Shown piece by piece: positions 17,585 to 26,670 of a DNA stretch of 64,000 nt. A program made the translations under genes and the position numbers. The DNA is taken from positions 1,054,001 to 1,118,000 of the forward strand of contig NZ_JASNWE010000002.1 in assembly GCF_030283145.1 (NCBI RefSeq), given 5' to 3'. The DNA comes from Actinomadura xylanilytica. Lineage in GTDB: Bacteria > Actinomycetota > Actinomycetes > Streptosporangiales > Streptosporangiaceae. Under the pieces are notes generated by a model. That model saw nothing but the letters and a program-made list of their open reading frames with translations, searched no databases and was not told where the DNA came from. Every line of letters starts with the position of its first letter. Within the stretch, counting starts at the first letter, position 1.

Positions 17585-18034
17585 TCAGGCGCCGGGGCCG
17601 GGGCGCGGCTCCACGTCGGACGGTTCGAGCCGCGCGCCGCAGGAGGCGCAGGTCAGCCGTTCGCCCATCGCGCCGCCGCAGCCGCGATGGACGATCACCG
17701 CCGGCGGGCCGTCCGGTGCGTAGTGGCGGTCGCCCCAGTGCAGCAGCGTCATGATCGTCGGCCAGAGCTCGACGCCCTTGCGGGTCAGCCGGTACTCGTA
17801 CCGCTCGGGCCGTTCCTGGTACGGGACGCGGCGGAGGACCCCCTCGTCGCACAGTCGGCCCAGCCGGTCGGCCAGCACGTTGCGGGCGACGCCGAGCGCG
17901 TCCTGGAAGTCGTCGAAGCGCCGCACGCCCTCGAAGGCGCTGCGGATCACCAGCATGGTCCAGCGGTCGCCGACGACTTCGAGCGAGCGGGCGACCGAGC
18001 AGTTCTGCGATGCGTAGGTGCGGGGCAACGCCAC
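17585..18034 (-). CDS. HxlR-family winged-helix transcriptional regulator
   Basis: 149 aa. The HxlR core (about 10-105) begins with the family's cysteine region QNCSVARSLEVVGDRW and contains RFDDFQDALGVARNVLADRL (recognition helix) and the wing ERPERYEYRLTRKG. An additional C-terminal piece carries HRGCGG and CASCGA, a possible small zinc ribbon. The family includes regulators that sense aldehydes, quinones or oxidants through the N-terminal Cys. GTG start. It stands between DUF3151 and the aldolase gene; its target is unknown. Confidence 0.9.
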   Translation of the reverse strand: MALPRTYASQNCSVARSLEVVGDRWTMLVIRSAFEGVRRFDDFQDALGVARNVLADRLGRLCDEGVLRRVPYQERPERYEYRLTRKGVELWPTIMTLLHWGDRHYAPDGPPAVIVHRGCGGAMGERLTCASCGARLEPSDVEPRPGPGA

Positions 18035-18158
18035 GATCCCGACACTACCCCGGTTGCATCAAACAACGCATTAGCGGACGAAATGGGGCCCGGAGCGTCG
18101 TCGCCCCGGGCCCCGTCCGCAGGTCGGGCGGACCGCCGTCCGCCGGACCCGTCGACCG

Positions 18159-19181
<1,023 letters not shown>

Positions 19182-19444
19182 GGTCGATCCTTTCGTACGC
19201 AGTGGTGCCGCCGGGCGTCCGACCGGGCGGGTGCGCCCGCACGCCCGCACCGCAGGTCAGGGCCTTGGCGCGAGGTCCGGGCATGGCATGCCGTCCACGG
19301 TCAGTATCCCTTGAAGCCCGCCCTCCGCGCAGGGGGACCCACACCGGCCGGTAGCGCCGGTTTTCGGAGCGGGCCGGAGGCGCGGGCCCAGGTGGGCAAC
19401 CGCTTTGCTCGGAAACGCGGTGCCGGGCCGGGTACGCTCGCATT

Positions 19445-20173
19445 GTGGATCTCACGCTCATCACCCTGGACATCACCGAGTGGCTGCACCCCACCGCTTG
19501 GTTGCAGCTCTTCGGCACCTTCGCGGTGATCGGCGTCATCGCGATCATCTTCGCGGAGACCGGACTCCTCTTCGGGTGCATCCTGCCAGGTGACTCGTTG
19601 CTGTTCACGGCGGGGATCCTCACCGCGGTCAACACGGTCAACGGCCAGGAGTTCCAGTCGCTCGACCTGACGACGCTGCTGATCGGCGGGCCGGTCGCGG
19701 CGATCGCCGGCGCCCAGCTCGGGCACTGGCTCGGCGCCCGCTTCGGACGCAAGCTCTTCGACCGCCCCGATTCCAAGATCTTCCGGCAGGAGTGGGTGGA
19801 GAAGGCCGAGTACTACTTCAACCGCTTCGGCCCGGCCCGCGCGGTCGTGCTGGCCCGCTTCATCCCGATCGTGCGGACCTTCCTCAACCCGCTCGCCGGC
19901 ATGCTCGGCATGGACGGCCGCAAGTTCTTCATCTGGAACGTGGTCGGCGGCGTGATCTGGACCGACGCCCTGTTCCTGCTCGGCAACCAGCTCGGCACCA
20001 GGGTGCCCAACATCGAGGCCTACATCCTCCCCGGCGTCGTGGTGATCTTGATCCTGTCGCTGATCCCGATCATCATCGAGATGCTCAAGGGGCGCGGGAA
20101 GCCGGGCAACGGAACGAAGAAGAATGACGCTGAAGAGTCACGTCCGTCGCTCAGTGGTGACAGTTATCGCTAA
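19445..20173 (+). CDS. DedA-family membrane protein
   Basis: 242 aa, multi-pass. It shows the DedA/SNARE-associated signature: FAETGLLFGCILPGDSLLF, GAQLGHWLGARFGRKL, then the Arg-containing RFIPIVRTFLNPLAGMLGM. The DedA superfamily moves lipid carriers or supports membrane homeostasis; the exact substrate of this copy is unknown. The GTG start has no ribosome site, but TACGCT (19433-19438) lies six bases upstream, consistent with a leaderless transcript. The next membrane protein starts nine bases after its stop. Confidence 0.92.
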   Translation: MDLTLITLDITEWLHPTAWLQLFGTFAVIGVIAIIFAETGLLFGCILPGDSLLFTAGILTAVNTVNGQEFQSLDLTTLLIGGPVAAIAGAQLGHWLGARFGRKLFDRPDSKIFRQEWVEKAEYYFNRFGPARAVVLARFIPIVRTFLNPLAGMLGMDGRKFFIWNVVGGVIWTDALFLLGNQLGTRVPNIEAYILPGVVVILILSLIPIIIEMLKGRGKPGNGTKKNDAEESRPSLSGDSYR

Positions 20174-20182
20174 CCTCCCCAT

Positions 20183-20656
20183 GTGGGACGTCATCGGTCG
20201 GACCCTCGTGGTCTCGCGCGCATACTGATCGCGGCATTGGCCGTGGTACTCGCCTTAGCGCTGCTCGTCGTGGGCGGAATGGCGCTGGTGAACGCGCTGA
20301 CCTCCGAACCCGACCAGCCGCCGGGCCCCGCAGGGGCCGCCCCGTCGGACAGTGCTGACACCGCGAACCGGTCGAGCAGCCCGTCGGCGAGGCGCTCCGC
20401 CGCGCCCGCGGCGTCGGCGACACCCCTGCTGATCAAGGTGATCGGACCCGCGACCAGCGTGTTCGTGCGGAGCTCCGACACCAACGAGGTGGTGCTGCCC
20501 CAGACCGTTCTCGCCGTCGGCGAGACCCGCCGCTTCGACCATGCCCCCCTCGACATGGTCGCCGGCAACGGGAGCTCGTTGCAGGTCACCATCTACGGGA
20601 AGCTCCAGACGCCCAAGCCCGCCGGGCGGAGCACCTGGACCGTCAGGGAGCGCTGA
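20183..20656 (+). CDS. membrane-anchored protein with RodZ-C/DUF4115-like extracellular domain
   Basis: 157 aa. A short basic N-terminus, one transmembrane helix (about 15-38, ILIAALAVVLALALLVVGG), a Ser/Ala/Pro linker, and a small beta-rich domain (about 80-157: LIKVIGPATSVFVRS, LAVGETRRFDHAPLDMVAGN, LQVTIYGK). That pattern resembles the DUF4115 domain at the C-terminus of RodZ-like proteins, but without the HTH. The family match is tentative. GTG start nine bases after the DedA gene; TAACCT (20171-20176) could also drive a leaderless transcript. Confidence 0.65.
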   Translation: MGRHRSDPRGLARILIAALAVVLALALLVVGGMALVNALTSEPDQPPGPAGAAPSDSADTANRSSSPSARRSAAPAASATPLLIKVIGPATSVFVRSSDTNEVVLPQTVLAVGETRRFDHAPLDMVAGNGSSLQVTIYGKLQTPKPAGRSTWTVRER

Positions 20657-20664
20657 CCCCGTCC

Positions 20665-20692
20665 GCCCGGGCCGGCCCGAGCCGGCCCGGGC
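20665..20692. terminator. hairpin between convergent genes (DUF4115-like / pyrE)
   Basis: GCCCGGGCCGGC (20665-20676) pairs perfectly with GCCGGCCCGGGC (20681-20692) around a CCGA loop. It lies between two convergent stop codons. There is no T-run, as is common in actinomycetes. Confidence 0.7.
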
Positions 20693-20701
20693 CGTGCCGG
20701 C

Positions 20702-21238
20702 TCAGGTGACGTCGAGGTCGGCGACGTCGTAGGGGTGCCGGTACTCCAGGCCCTCCGCGGCGATCCGCTCGGCGGCGCCCCGCTCCAGGATGGTGGCGAC
20801 CGCGACGACCTCGGCGCCCGCGGCGCGCAGCGCCTCCACCGCGGTCAGCACCGAGCCGCCGGTGGTCGAGGTGTCCTCCACCGCGAGCACCCGCCGTCCC
20901 GCCACGTCCGGCCCCTCGATGCGGCGTTGCAGGCCGTGCGTCTTGTCGGCCTTGCGCACCACGAACGCGTCCAGCCGCTGCCCGCGCGCCGCGGCGGCGT
21001 GCAGCATCGCGGTCGCGACGGGGTCGGCGCCCAGGGTCAGCCCGCCGACGGCCTCGTAGTCCAGGCCCAGGGTCTCGTCCAGCATCACGCGCCCGACCAG
21101 CGGCGCCACCGCGCCGTCCAGGGTCACCCGGCGCAGGTCGACGTACCAGGACGCGCGCTTGCCCGACGACAGCACGAAGTCGCCGTGCACGACGGCCTTG
21201 GTCTTGATCTCGTTCAGCAGGTCTTCACGATCGCTCAC
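20702..21238 (-). CDS. pyrE: orotate phosphoribosyltransferase
   Basis: 178 aa, short actinobacterial form. It transfers ribose phosphate from PRPP to orotate, giving OMP in pyrimidine synthesis. It shows the SGKRASWYVDLR N-terminus, the flexible-loop VVRKADKTHG and the PRPP signature VLAVEDTSTTGGS (about 117-129). GTG start. No other pyr gene is adjacent. Confidence 0.95.
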   Translation of the reverse strand: MSDREDLLNEIKTKAVVHGDFVLSSGKRASWYVDLRRVTLDGAVAPLVGRVMLDETLGLDYEAVGGLTLGADPVATAMLHAAAARGQRLDAFVVRKADKTHGLQRRIEGPDVAGRRVLAVEDTSTTGGSVLTAVEALRAAGAEVVAVATILERGAAERIAAEGLEYRHPYDVADLDVT

Positions 21239-21330
21239 ACCGGAAGCCTATTCACCCGCCGCCGCCGCCGCGCCGCCCGGTCCCGCGCCGTGTACGGTGG
21301 CCCGGGAGAACGGGGCAGGGAGGTGGCCGA

Positions 21331-21873
21331 GTGACACCCGGGACGCTCGTCCTGCTGCACGGTCCGCACGCCACCGCCGCGGCCTGGGGCGACCTGCCCG
21401 AGCTGCTCCGCTCGTACGGGCTCGACGTGATCGCCCCGGATGTCCCGGACGGCGAGGGGGCGCGCTTCGTCGCCCGCGCCTCGCTGACCATCGCCGCCAC
21501 CGATCCGGTGCCGCCCCTGGTGCTCGTCGGGCTCGGCTCGGCCGGGCCGCTGCTGCCCGCCGTGTCGGCCGCGCAGCGGGCGGCGCACCGCAAGATCGGC
21601 GGCTACGTCTTCGTCGACGCCGATCTGCCCCGGCTCCGCCGGCAGCACGAACACGACCATGATCACGACGGTGCCGGGGCCGGCGTGCCGATGCCGGCCG
21701 ACTGGCCCGAGGCGCCCTGCGGCTACCTGCGCACCGACGCCGACCGCACCGCCGGCCCGCCCGATCGCGAGCGGACGCTTCGCGAGGCGCGGCTCCGCGG
21801 CTGGACCGTCGTGCAGCACCGGCTCCCGGTGGCCGTCGCGCAGGCTCTCAGCGAGCTCATCGCGACCCTCTGA
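21331..21873 (+). CDS. alpha/beta-hydrolase-like protein, probably degenerate
   Basis: 180 aa. The N-terminal half looks like a short alpha/beta hydrolase (LVLLHGPHATAAAWGDLPELL, DVIAPDVPD, then LVLVGLGSAGPLLPA at the nucleophile elbow). The elbow reads LGSAG instead of G-x-S-x-G. The lid is nearly absent and a His/Asp-rich run HEHDHDHD (about 109-116) sits where a catalytic acid would be expected. It may be inactive or metal-binding. GTG start with GGGAGG upstream. Convergent with the TPR gene and divergent from pyrE. Confidence 0.55.
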   Translation: MTPGTLVLLHGPHATAAAWGDLPELLRSYGLDVIAPDVPDGEGARFVARASLTIAATDPVPPLVLVGLGSAGPLLPAVSAAQRAAHRKIGGYVFVDADLPRLRRQHEHDHDHDGAGAGVPMPADWPEAPCGYLRTDADRTAGPPDRERTLREARLRGWTVVQHRLPVAVAQALSELIATL

Positions 21874-21968
21874 CGTCCGGGTGCCCCCGGGTCGCCGCCA
21901 GGTGTCCGGGGCGTCGCAGCGGCCCCCTCAGCCCCGTCGGCCACGAGACCGGGGCGGGTGTGGGACGC

Positions 21969-22598
21969 TCAGGCGTTCTTGAGGAGGTCGTCGAGGAGGG
22001 CGTCGTAGTCGTCCTCGCCGCGACCGAGGTCGATGCGGGCGCGGTAGCGCAGCCGGAGCAGGGCTTCGAGGCTGTCCTCCGCCAGGGCCACGTCGTCGGG
22101 TCCCGGGGTCAGCGAACCGTCGCCCGGGCCGCTGCTCACACCGGTGCCCACGGCGCGGTCGCGCAGCGCGAGCACGACGTCGGCGCCGTTGGTGGCCCAG
22201 TCGTGCGCGCCCGCGATGTCGCCCTGGGCGTAGAGCACCTCGGCGACCGTCCGGTAGACCTCGGGGTCGCGCGGTTTGTCGGCGCGGATCTGCTCGACGA
22301 GCGTGCGCGCCTCGTCGGCGCGGTCGAGCTCGAACAACGCGTCGGCCAGGTAGGCGCGCGCGTCGCCGTAGGTCTCGCCGCCGTCGTCCAGCGCCTTGCG
22401 ATACAGCTCGGCCGCCCTGGTGTGGTCACCGGCGTGCTGCCACTGCTCGCCCGCTCGCAGCAGCACGTTGGCGCGCGACACCCCGCCGGATACCGCCTCG
22501 GCCAGCTCGGAGAGCCGTTGGGCCGCCGAGATGTGATCGCCGGTGCGCAGGGTGTCGAACTCCAGGTCGTCGAGATCGTCTTCCGTCACATGCGTCAC
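21969..22598 (-). CDS. tetratricopeptide-repeat protein
   Basis: 209 aa, cytoplasmic. At least three TPR-like helical hairpins are visible (ANVLLRAGEQWQHAGDHTRAAELYRKAL, ARAYLADALFELDRADEARTLVEQI, VYRTVAEVLYAQGDIAGAHDWA), preceded by an acidic N-terminus. It is probably a protein-binding scaffold. It ends with an acidic DDYDALLDDLL tail. GTG start. The NYN-domain gene ends 93 bp upstream in the same direction, so the two could be co-transcribed. Confidence 0.8.
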   Translation of the reverse strand: MTHVTEDDLDDLEFDTLRTGDHISAAQRLSELAEAVSGGVSRANVLLRAGEQWQHAGDHTRAAELYRKALDDGGETYGDARAYLADALFELDRADEARTLVEQIRADKPRDPEVYRTVAEVLYAQGDIAGAHDWATNGADVVLALRDRAVGTGVSSGPGDGSLTPGPDDVALAEDSLEALLRLRYRARIDLGRGEDDYDALLDDLLKNA

Positions 22599-22690
22599 GC
22601 TTCAACGCTACCCGCCGTTCGACGGCCGAAGCGGGCGAATCGAGGATGATCGTGAATTAGTTACGCGTTCGGGGCCGGAGGTCTCCGCAT

Positions 22691-24208
22691 TCACCTGCGA
22701 GAACGTTCGAGCGCGTCCCAGAAGCCACGGCGGAGCGCGTGCCGTACCTCGTCGTGCAGAAGGAAGTCGATCGGCAGAGAAGAACCCTGAAGGAGCCGGG
22801 CCTCCAGGTCCGAGGGCATGCGCGGCTTGCGGGCCAGCACGGCCTCCAGCCACAGGGCGGGCGCGTCGCGGGCGACGGACTCGCCGAATTCCTCGCCTTC
22901 CTGATGCGCCGACTTCACCGCGTCCGACAGCGTCGGCGTGCTCTGCTGCACCGGGAGCGGAGAGATCTGCTGCGGCCCGGTGTAGGGACCGTGTGGCGGG
23001 GAGGGGGGCGCCTGGGCCGGGACCGACGGGATGTACTGAGGGCCGGTGGTCTGCTGGGGCGGAGGCGACGGGATGTACTGAGGGCCGGTGGACTGCTGCG
23101 GCGGAGGCGACGGAACGTACTGAGGCCCGGTGGACTGTGGTGGTGGTGGCGGGGGGTGCGGCGGTGCGGCGGCATGTGCGCCGGTCGGCGCCGCGTGCAG
23201 CGGTGCGGGCGGGGCGATCGGCTGGGGAGGCGGCTGCGCGGGCTGGGCCGGCGGGACGCTCGGGCCGGTGGCGAGTGGTGAACCGCGCCCCGAGCCCCCC
23301 ATCGAGCCGAACCCGGACCCGTAGTCGGAACCCGATCCGAAGTCGGAACCCGACCCGTAGTCGGCTCCGCTGCCCGCCCCGGCCCCGGCCTTGGGGGCGG
23401 AACCGGAACCGGAACCGGCGCCGTAGTCGGGGCTCGGGTTGTACTCGGGGATTGAGCCGTAGTCGGGACCGGTGCCGGCGCTGATCGGCGCGGGCGGCGC
23501 GCTCGGTATGGACGGCGTGATGGTCGCGGGCGGCGGGGTGATCGGGGACGACGGCGGCGGGCCGTTGTGCGAGGCCGCCTGCAACTGCCCGATCGCGCTC
23601 CCGCTGCCGTTCCCGTGCCCGTTGGACAGGGGGCTCGGCGCGAGGGCGGAGGCGCTGGAGGCGCTCTCGACCCCGGAGAGCAGGTTGACGTAGGGGCGCA
23701 GGTGGCTGGAGCCGATCTCGATGAGGTCGTCGCACTCCTGGCGCAGCGAGCGCGCGATCGTCCAGTTGCCGTCGACGGCGACGTGCACGACCGTCACGCG
23801 CACCCCGAGGTCCTGGGCGTCGACGACGACCTGGGAGAGGTCCTCGTCGCCGCTCACCACCACCGCGTCGGCGAGCGCGCCGTTGCGGGCCAGCGTCATC
23901 AGGTCGCGGTGGATGTCGGTGTCGACGCCCTCGCGGCGGCCGGGGCGGACGCGGCCGAGCCGCAGCTTGAGGCCGGGCAGGTCGGCCAGCGCCTCGTGCT
24001 CGGGCGAGCGGCGGCCCTCGACGGTCGCCTCGTACCAATAGCAGCGCAGCAGCGGCATACCGGTGCGTTCACGGGCCAGGTTGCCCAGGAGTTGGAGCAT
24101 CCCGCCGAAGTCCCAGGAGACGGTCTCGCGATGACGGGTGCCGTGCACCGCCATGGCGCCGTCGGACAGCAGGTAGCCGGCGTCTACGAACAGCGCGCAG
24201 CGATCCAT
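22691..24208 (-). CDS. NYN-domain (PIN-like) putative ribonuclease with long disordered linker
   Basis: 505 aa. Residues 1-175 form a NYN/LabA-like domain: acidic residues in ALFVDAGYL, DTDIHRDLMTLA and AVVVSGDEDLSQ match the metal-binding aspartates of this nuclease fold. A linker of about 240 residues follows, made of YGSGSD-type repeats (about 270-305) and repeats of STGPQYxPSPPPQQ (about 360-400). A conserved C-terminal segment (about 435-505: SVARDAPALWLEAVLARKP, FLLHDEVRHALRRGFWDALE) closes it. Probably acts on RNA in the cytoplasm; the substrate is unknown. ATG with AAAGG upstream. Confidence 0.82.
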   Translation of the reverse strand: MDRCALFVDAGYLLSDGAMAVHGTRHRETVSWDFGGMLQLLGNLARERTGMPLLRCYWYEATVEGRRSPEHEALADLPGLKLRLGRVRPGRREGVDTDIHRDLMTLARNGALADAVVVSGDEDLSQVVVDAQDLGVRVTVVHVAVDGNWTIARSLRQECDDLIEIGSSHLRPYVNLLSGVESASSASALAPSPLSNGHGNGSGSAIGQLQAASHNGPPPSSPITPPPATITPSIPSAPPAPISAGTGPDYGSIPEYNPSPDYGAGSGSGSAPKAGAGAGSGADYGSGSDFGSGSDYGSGFGSMGGSGRGSPLATGPSVPPAQPAQPPPQPIAPPAPLHAAPTGAHAAAPPHPPPPPPQSTGPQYVPSPPPQQSTGPQYIPSPPPQQTTGPQYIPSVPAQAPPSPPHGPYTGPQQISPLPVQQSTPTLSDAVKSAHQEGEEFGESVARDAPALWLEAVLARKPRMPSDLEARLLQGSSLPIDFLLHDEVRHALRRGFWDALERSRR

Positions 24209-24711
24209 GCGTCACCGCCTTTCCTCAACACGGGGCCTCACCACATGCCCGGTCCACGGTCAGGGTGACGAGGGTGACCATCTTCGGCGGCCTGCCCTTC
24301 ATTGCTGTCGGGGCCGTGGGCGGGCGAAAAGACCCCGGGCGTCCATAGCGTAGTGAAGCCCGTTTGCCCTGTAGGCCAATACGGCGATTCGCCACTCTTT
24401 CATGACCGCCGTCCGTCCGCGACTCCCGACTTCCGTTGCGACGACGATTTCCCGACAGGGCCCGTGACCGGCCGCCCGTCCTTGACTGCCGACCTCCGGT
24501 CCCGCGTCGGATCGCCCTGTGGCACGCCCGATCGGACGGTCCAGCACGGGCGTGACGGACGCGGCGGCACGGCACGGTAACGGCCCGCCGGGCGCGGGCA
24601 GCCGAAATTCCGGGTCCGGTGTGCGGGCCTTCAATCTCTCATGTTCGGGGCTCTTGCCGCGGCGGACGCTACCAGTCGTTCCGGACTGTCCATAATGCTT
24701 CTACATGATCT
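24209..24711. other. 503-bp intergenic region with an imperfect direct repeat
   Basis: No supported gene; short ORFs here lack ribosome sites and codon bias. It carries the promoter region of the leftward NYN gene and a direct repeat: TCATGACCGCCGTCC... (24400-24435) resembles CCGTGACCGGCCGCCC... (24462-24498) over about 36 bp. The part near 24680-24720 is less GC-rich. Confidence 0.5.
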
Positions 24712-26451
24712 TTACGGGAACAGTCCAGTGCGCGGTTCGCCGCGCCCGGGGACCTGTCCGATGCCCCGCCCGAGGTCACGCCCGGGAAGCCGCCCGATGC
24801 CCCGCTCGGGAATCCGTCCGTGGTCGCGGCCCGGAATCCGCCCGATGCCCTGGACTGGAATCGGTCCGGTGCCGCGGCCGATGCCCTGCCCGTTCCCGTG
24901 CCCGGCGCTCTGCCCCGCGCCCGGCCCAACGACTGGTCCGGTGCTCGGCCCGGCGTCCGGGGTACGGCCCTTGCCGCGTCCGAGACCGCTGTTGCGGACG
25001 GCCTTCCCGACGATCTCGGGCTCGTCGGGGACCAGCGTCCCGAGGGTGTCGGGGCTCGCCGGCCGCCCCTGCGGCTCGGGGACCAGCGGCAGGGGCACGT
25101 TCGGCATCCACGGCGGGACGATCTGCGGCACTTCGGGGAGCGCCACCGGCGGCATTTCGGGGGAGAGCCAGGACGGCACCTCGGGGGCGGGCGCCGTCGG
25201 CGTGCGCGGCTTCGGCTTCTGCGGCACCGGCTTCTGCGGCACCGGCTTCGAGGCCGGCTTGTGCGCGGGCTGCGCCGGGGCCGGGGCCGGGACCGGGGCT
25301 GCGGGCTTCGATAGTGGCTTCTGGATCGGCGTGGCCGCGGGTGGTGGGGCGGGTTGCGCCGCTGGGGGCTGCGCCGCCGGGGGCTTCGGGCCTGGCTGCG
25401 AGGGCGGGTCGGCGGGTGCGGGACGGGCGATGGCCGGGGCCTTGTGCACCGGCCCGATCGGCTCGTTGCCGGAGACCAGCACCATCGCGAGTGCCGCAGC
25501 GAGGATGACCGTCGCCGCCATCCCGCCGCCGAGCGCCTGCTGCTGGCGCTTGGACAGGTGCCGGAGCCACGTGATCACGCCCGCGGAGAGGCCGCCCTGG
25601 GCGGACCCCAGGTAGGCGGCGCTCGCGGATCCGAGGATGAGAGGGCCGAGCACCTCGCGCAGGCGCGAATTGATGTCGGCCAGCTCGAGGATGAGGCCCT
25701 TGCAGTCGGCGCAGTCGTCGAGGTGGTTCTCGACCGCGCGCGACTCGCGCTTGGCGAGCCCGCCGCGCACGTACGCACCGAGCTTCTCGCGCGTTTGTGC
25801 GCACCGTTCGTCCAGCTCGGCCGTCACCCTCCCGGCGGCCCCGGCCGCCGCGGCGCCCTCGGGGTGCGCAGCAGCGGACGGCTCGGCGAGGTGCATCTGG
25901 AGGTACGCCTGGCGTAGTCCCTCACGCGCGCGGTAGGCGAGGGCGGCGACGCCGTTGGCGGTCAGGCCGAGCAGCGGCGCGACCTCGGCGGGCTTGGCGC
26001 CCTCGATCTCGGTGTGCCACAGCACCGCCTGCCAGCGTTCGGGCAGCGACCGGAACGCGCGGGCGATCATCGACTTCTCCAGGCCCTCCAGGGCCGGGTC
26101 GACGAACGGGACGCCGGGGTCGAACAGCTCGATCTGGTCGGTGTGCTGGAGCCGCTTGTCGGCGCGGTGCCGGTCGTAGACCGTCCGCCTGATCGCGGTG
26201 AGCAGGTAGGGGCGGAACCCGGACTCGGGGCCGCCGCCGCGCTGGAGCACCGCGAGGATCTTGGCGAAGGTCTCCTGGACGGCGTCCTCGGCGGCGTCGC
26301 CGTCGACCAGGTGCCGGGCGAGGCGGCGCGCGGCGATGAGGTGCCGCTCGTACAAGGGGCCGTAGGCGGTCGCGTCGCCGTCGCGGATGCGGGAGATGAG
26401 CACCGCGTCGCTGGACTCGGACGGAGCCAGATCGGACGCGGTCTCGCTCAC
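24712..26451 (-). CDS. ECF sigma factor fused to a zinc-finger, transmembrane and Pro-rich tail
   Basis: 579 aa. Sigma region 2 (about 17-100: GDAAEDAVQETFAKILAVLQ, FRPYLLTAIRRTVYDRHR) and region 4 (about 125-185: LPERWQAVLWHTEIEGAKPAEVAPLLGL) give promoter recognition. Then comes an anti-sigma-type zinc finger (H243-x3-C247-x2-C250, ENHLDDCADC), one transmembrane helix (about 307-327), and about 250 outward-facing residues, first Pro/Ala-rich, then GIGRxPGRD-like Gly/Arg repeats. Sigma and anti-sigma functions are normally separate; here one chain tethers the sigma factor to the membrane. GTG start with AGGAGG seven bases upstream. The targets are unknown. Confidence 0.85.
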   Translation of the reverse strand: MSETASDLAPSESSDAVLISRIRDGDATAYGPLYERHLIAARRLARHLVDGDAAEDAVQETFAKILAVLQRGGGPESGFRPYLLTAIRRTVYDRHRADKRLQHTDQIELFDPGVPFVDPALEGLEKSMIARAFRSLPERWQAVLWHTEIEGAKPAEVAPLLGLTANGVAALAYRAREGLRQAYLQMHLAEPSAAAHPEGAAAAGAAGRVTAELDERCAQTREKLGAYVRGGLAKRESRAVENHLDDCADCKGLILELADINSRLREVLGPLILGSASAAYLGSAQGGLSAGVITWLRHLSKRQQQALGGGMAATVILAAALAMVLVSGNEPIGPVHKAPAIARPAPADPPSQPGPKPPAAQPPAAQPAPPPAATPIQKPLSKPAAPVPAPAPAQPAHKPASKPVPQKPVPQKPKPRTPTAPAPEVPSWLSPEMPPVALPEVPQIVPPWMPNVPLPLVPEPQGRPASPDTLGTLVPDEPEIVGKAVRNSGLGRGKGRTPDAGPSTGPVVGPGAGQSAGHGNGQGIGRGTGPIPVQGIGRIPGRDHGRIPERGIGRLPGRDLGRGIGQVPGRGEPRTGLFP

Positions 26452-26670
26452 GGGGGGCCTCCTGGCATCGGCTGTCGCTGTGGGTCACACACCCATTGCT
26501 TGCCCATTGTGACGTCTTGAACACCGCTTGTCGCGGAAGATGGCGCGGTAAACCGCGTCATGGCCCGATCCCGCCGGCGTCTGATCTCTGGGAAGGCGGG
26601 CCGTGGGGCCCGTCCGCCCAGCCGACGGGCCGGCGGTGGACCGGCATTCGACCAGGTGAACGGAGGCGCG

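Noticed and set aside
24299..24634. 111-codon leftward ORF between the NYN and sigma genes
   Set aside because: No ribosome site, no domain, overlapping ORFs on both strands of similar length; it spans the direct repeat.
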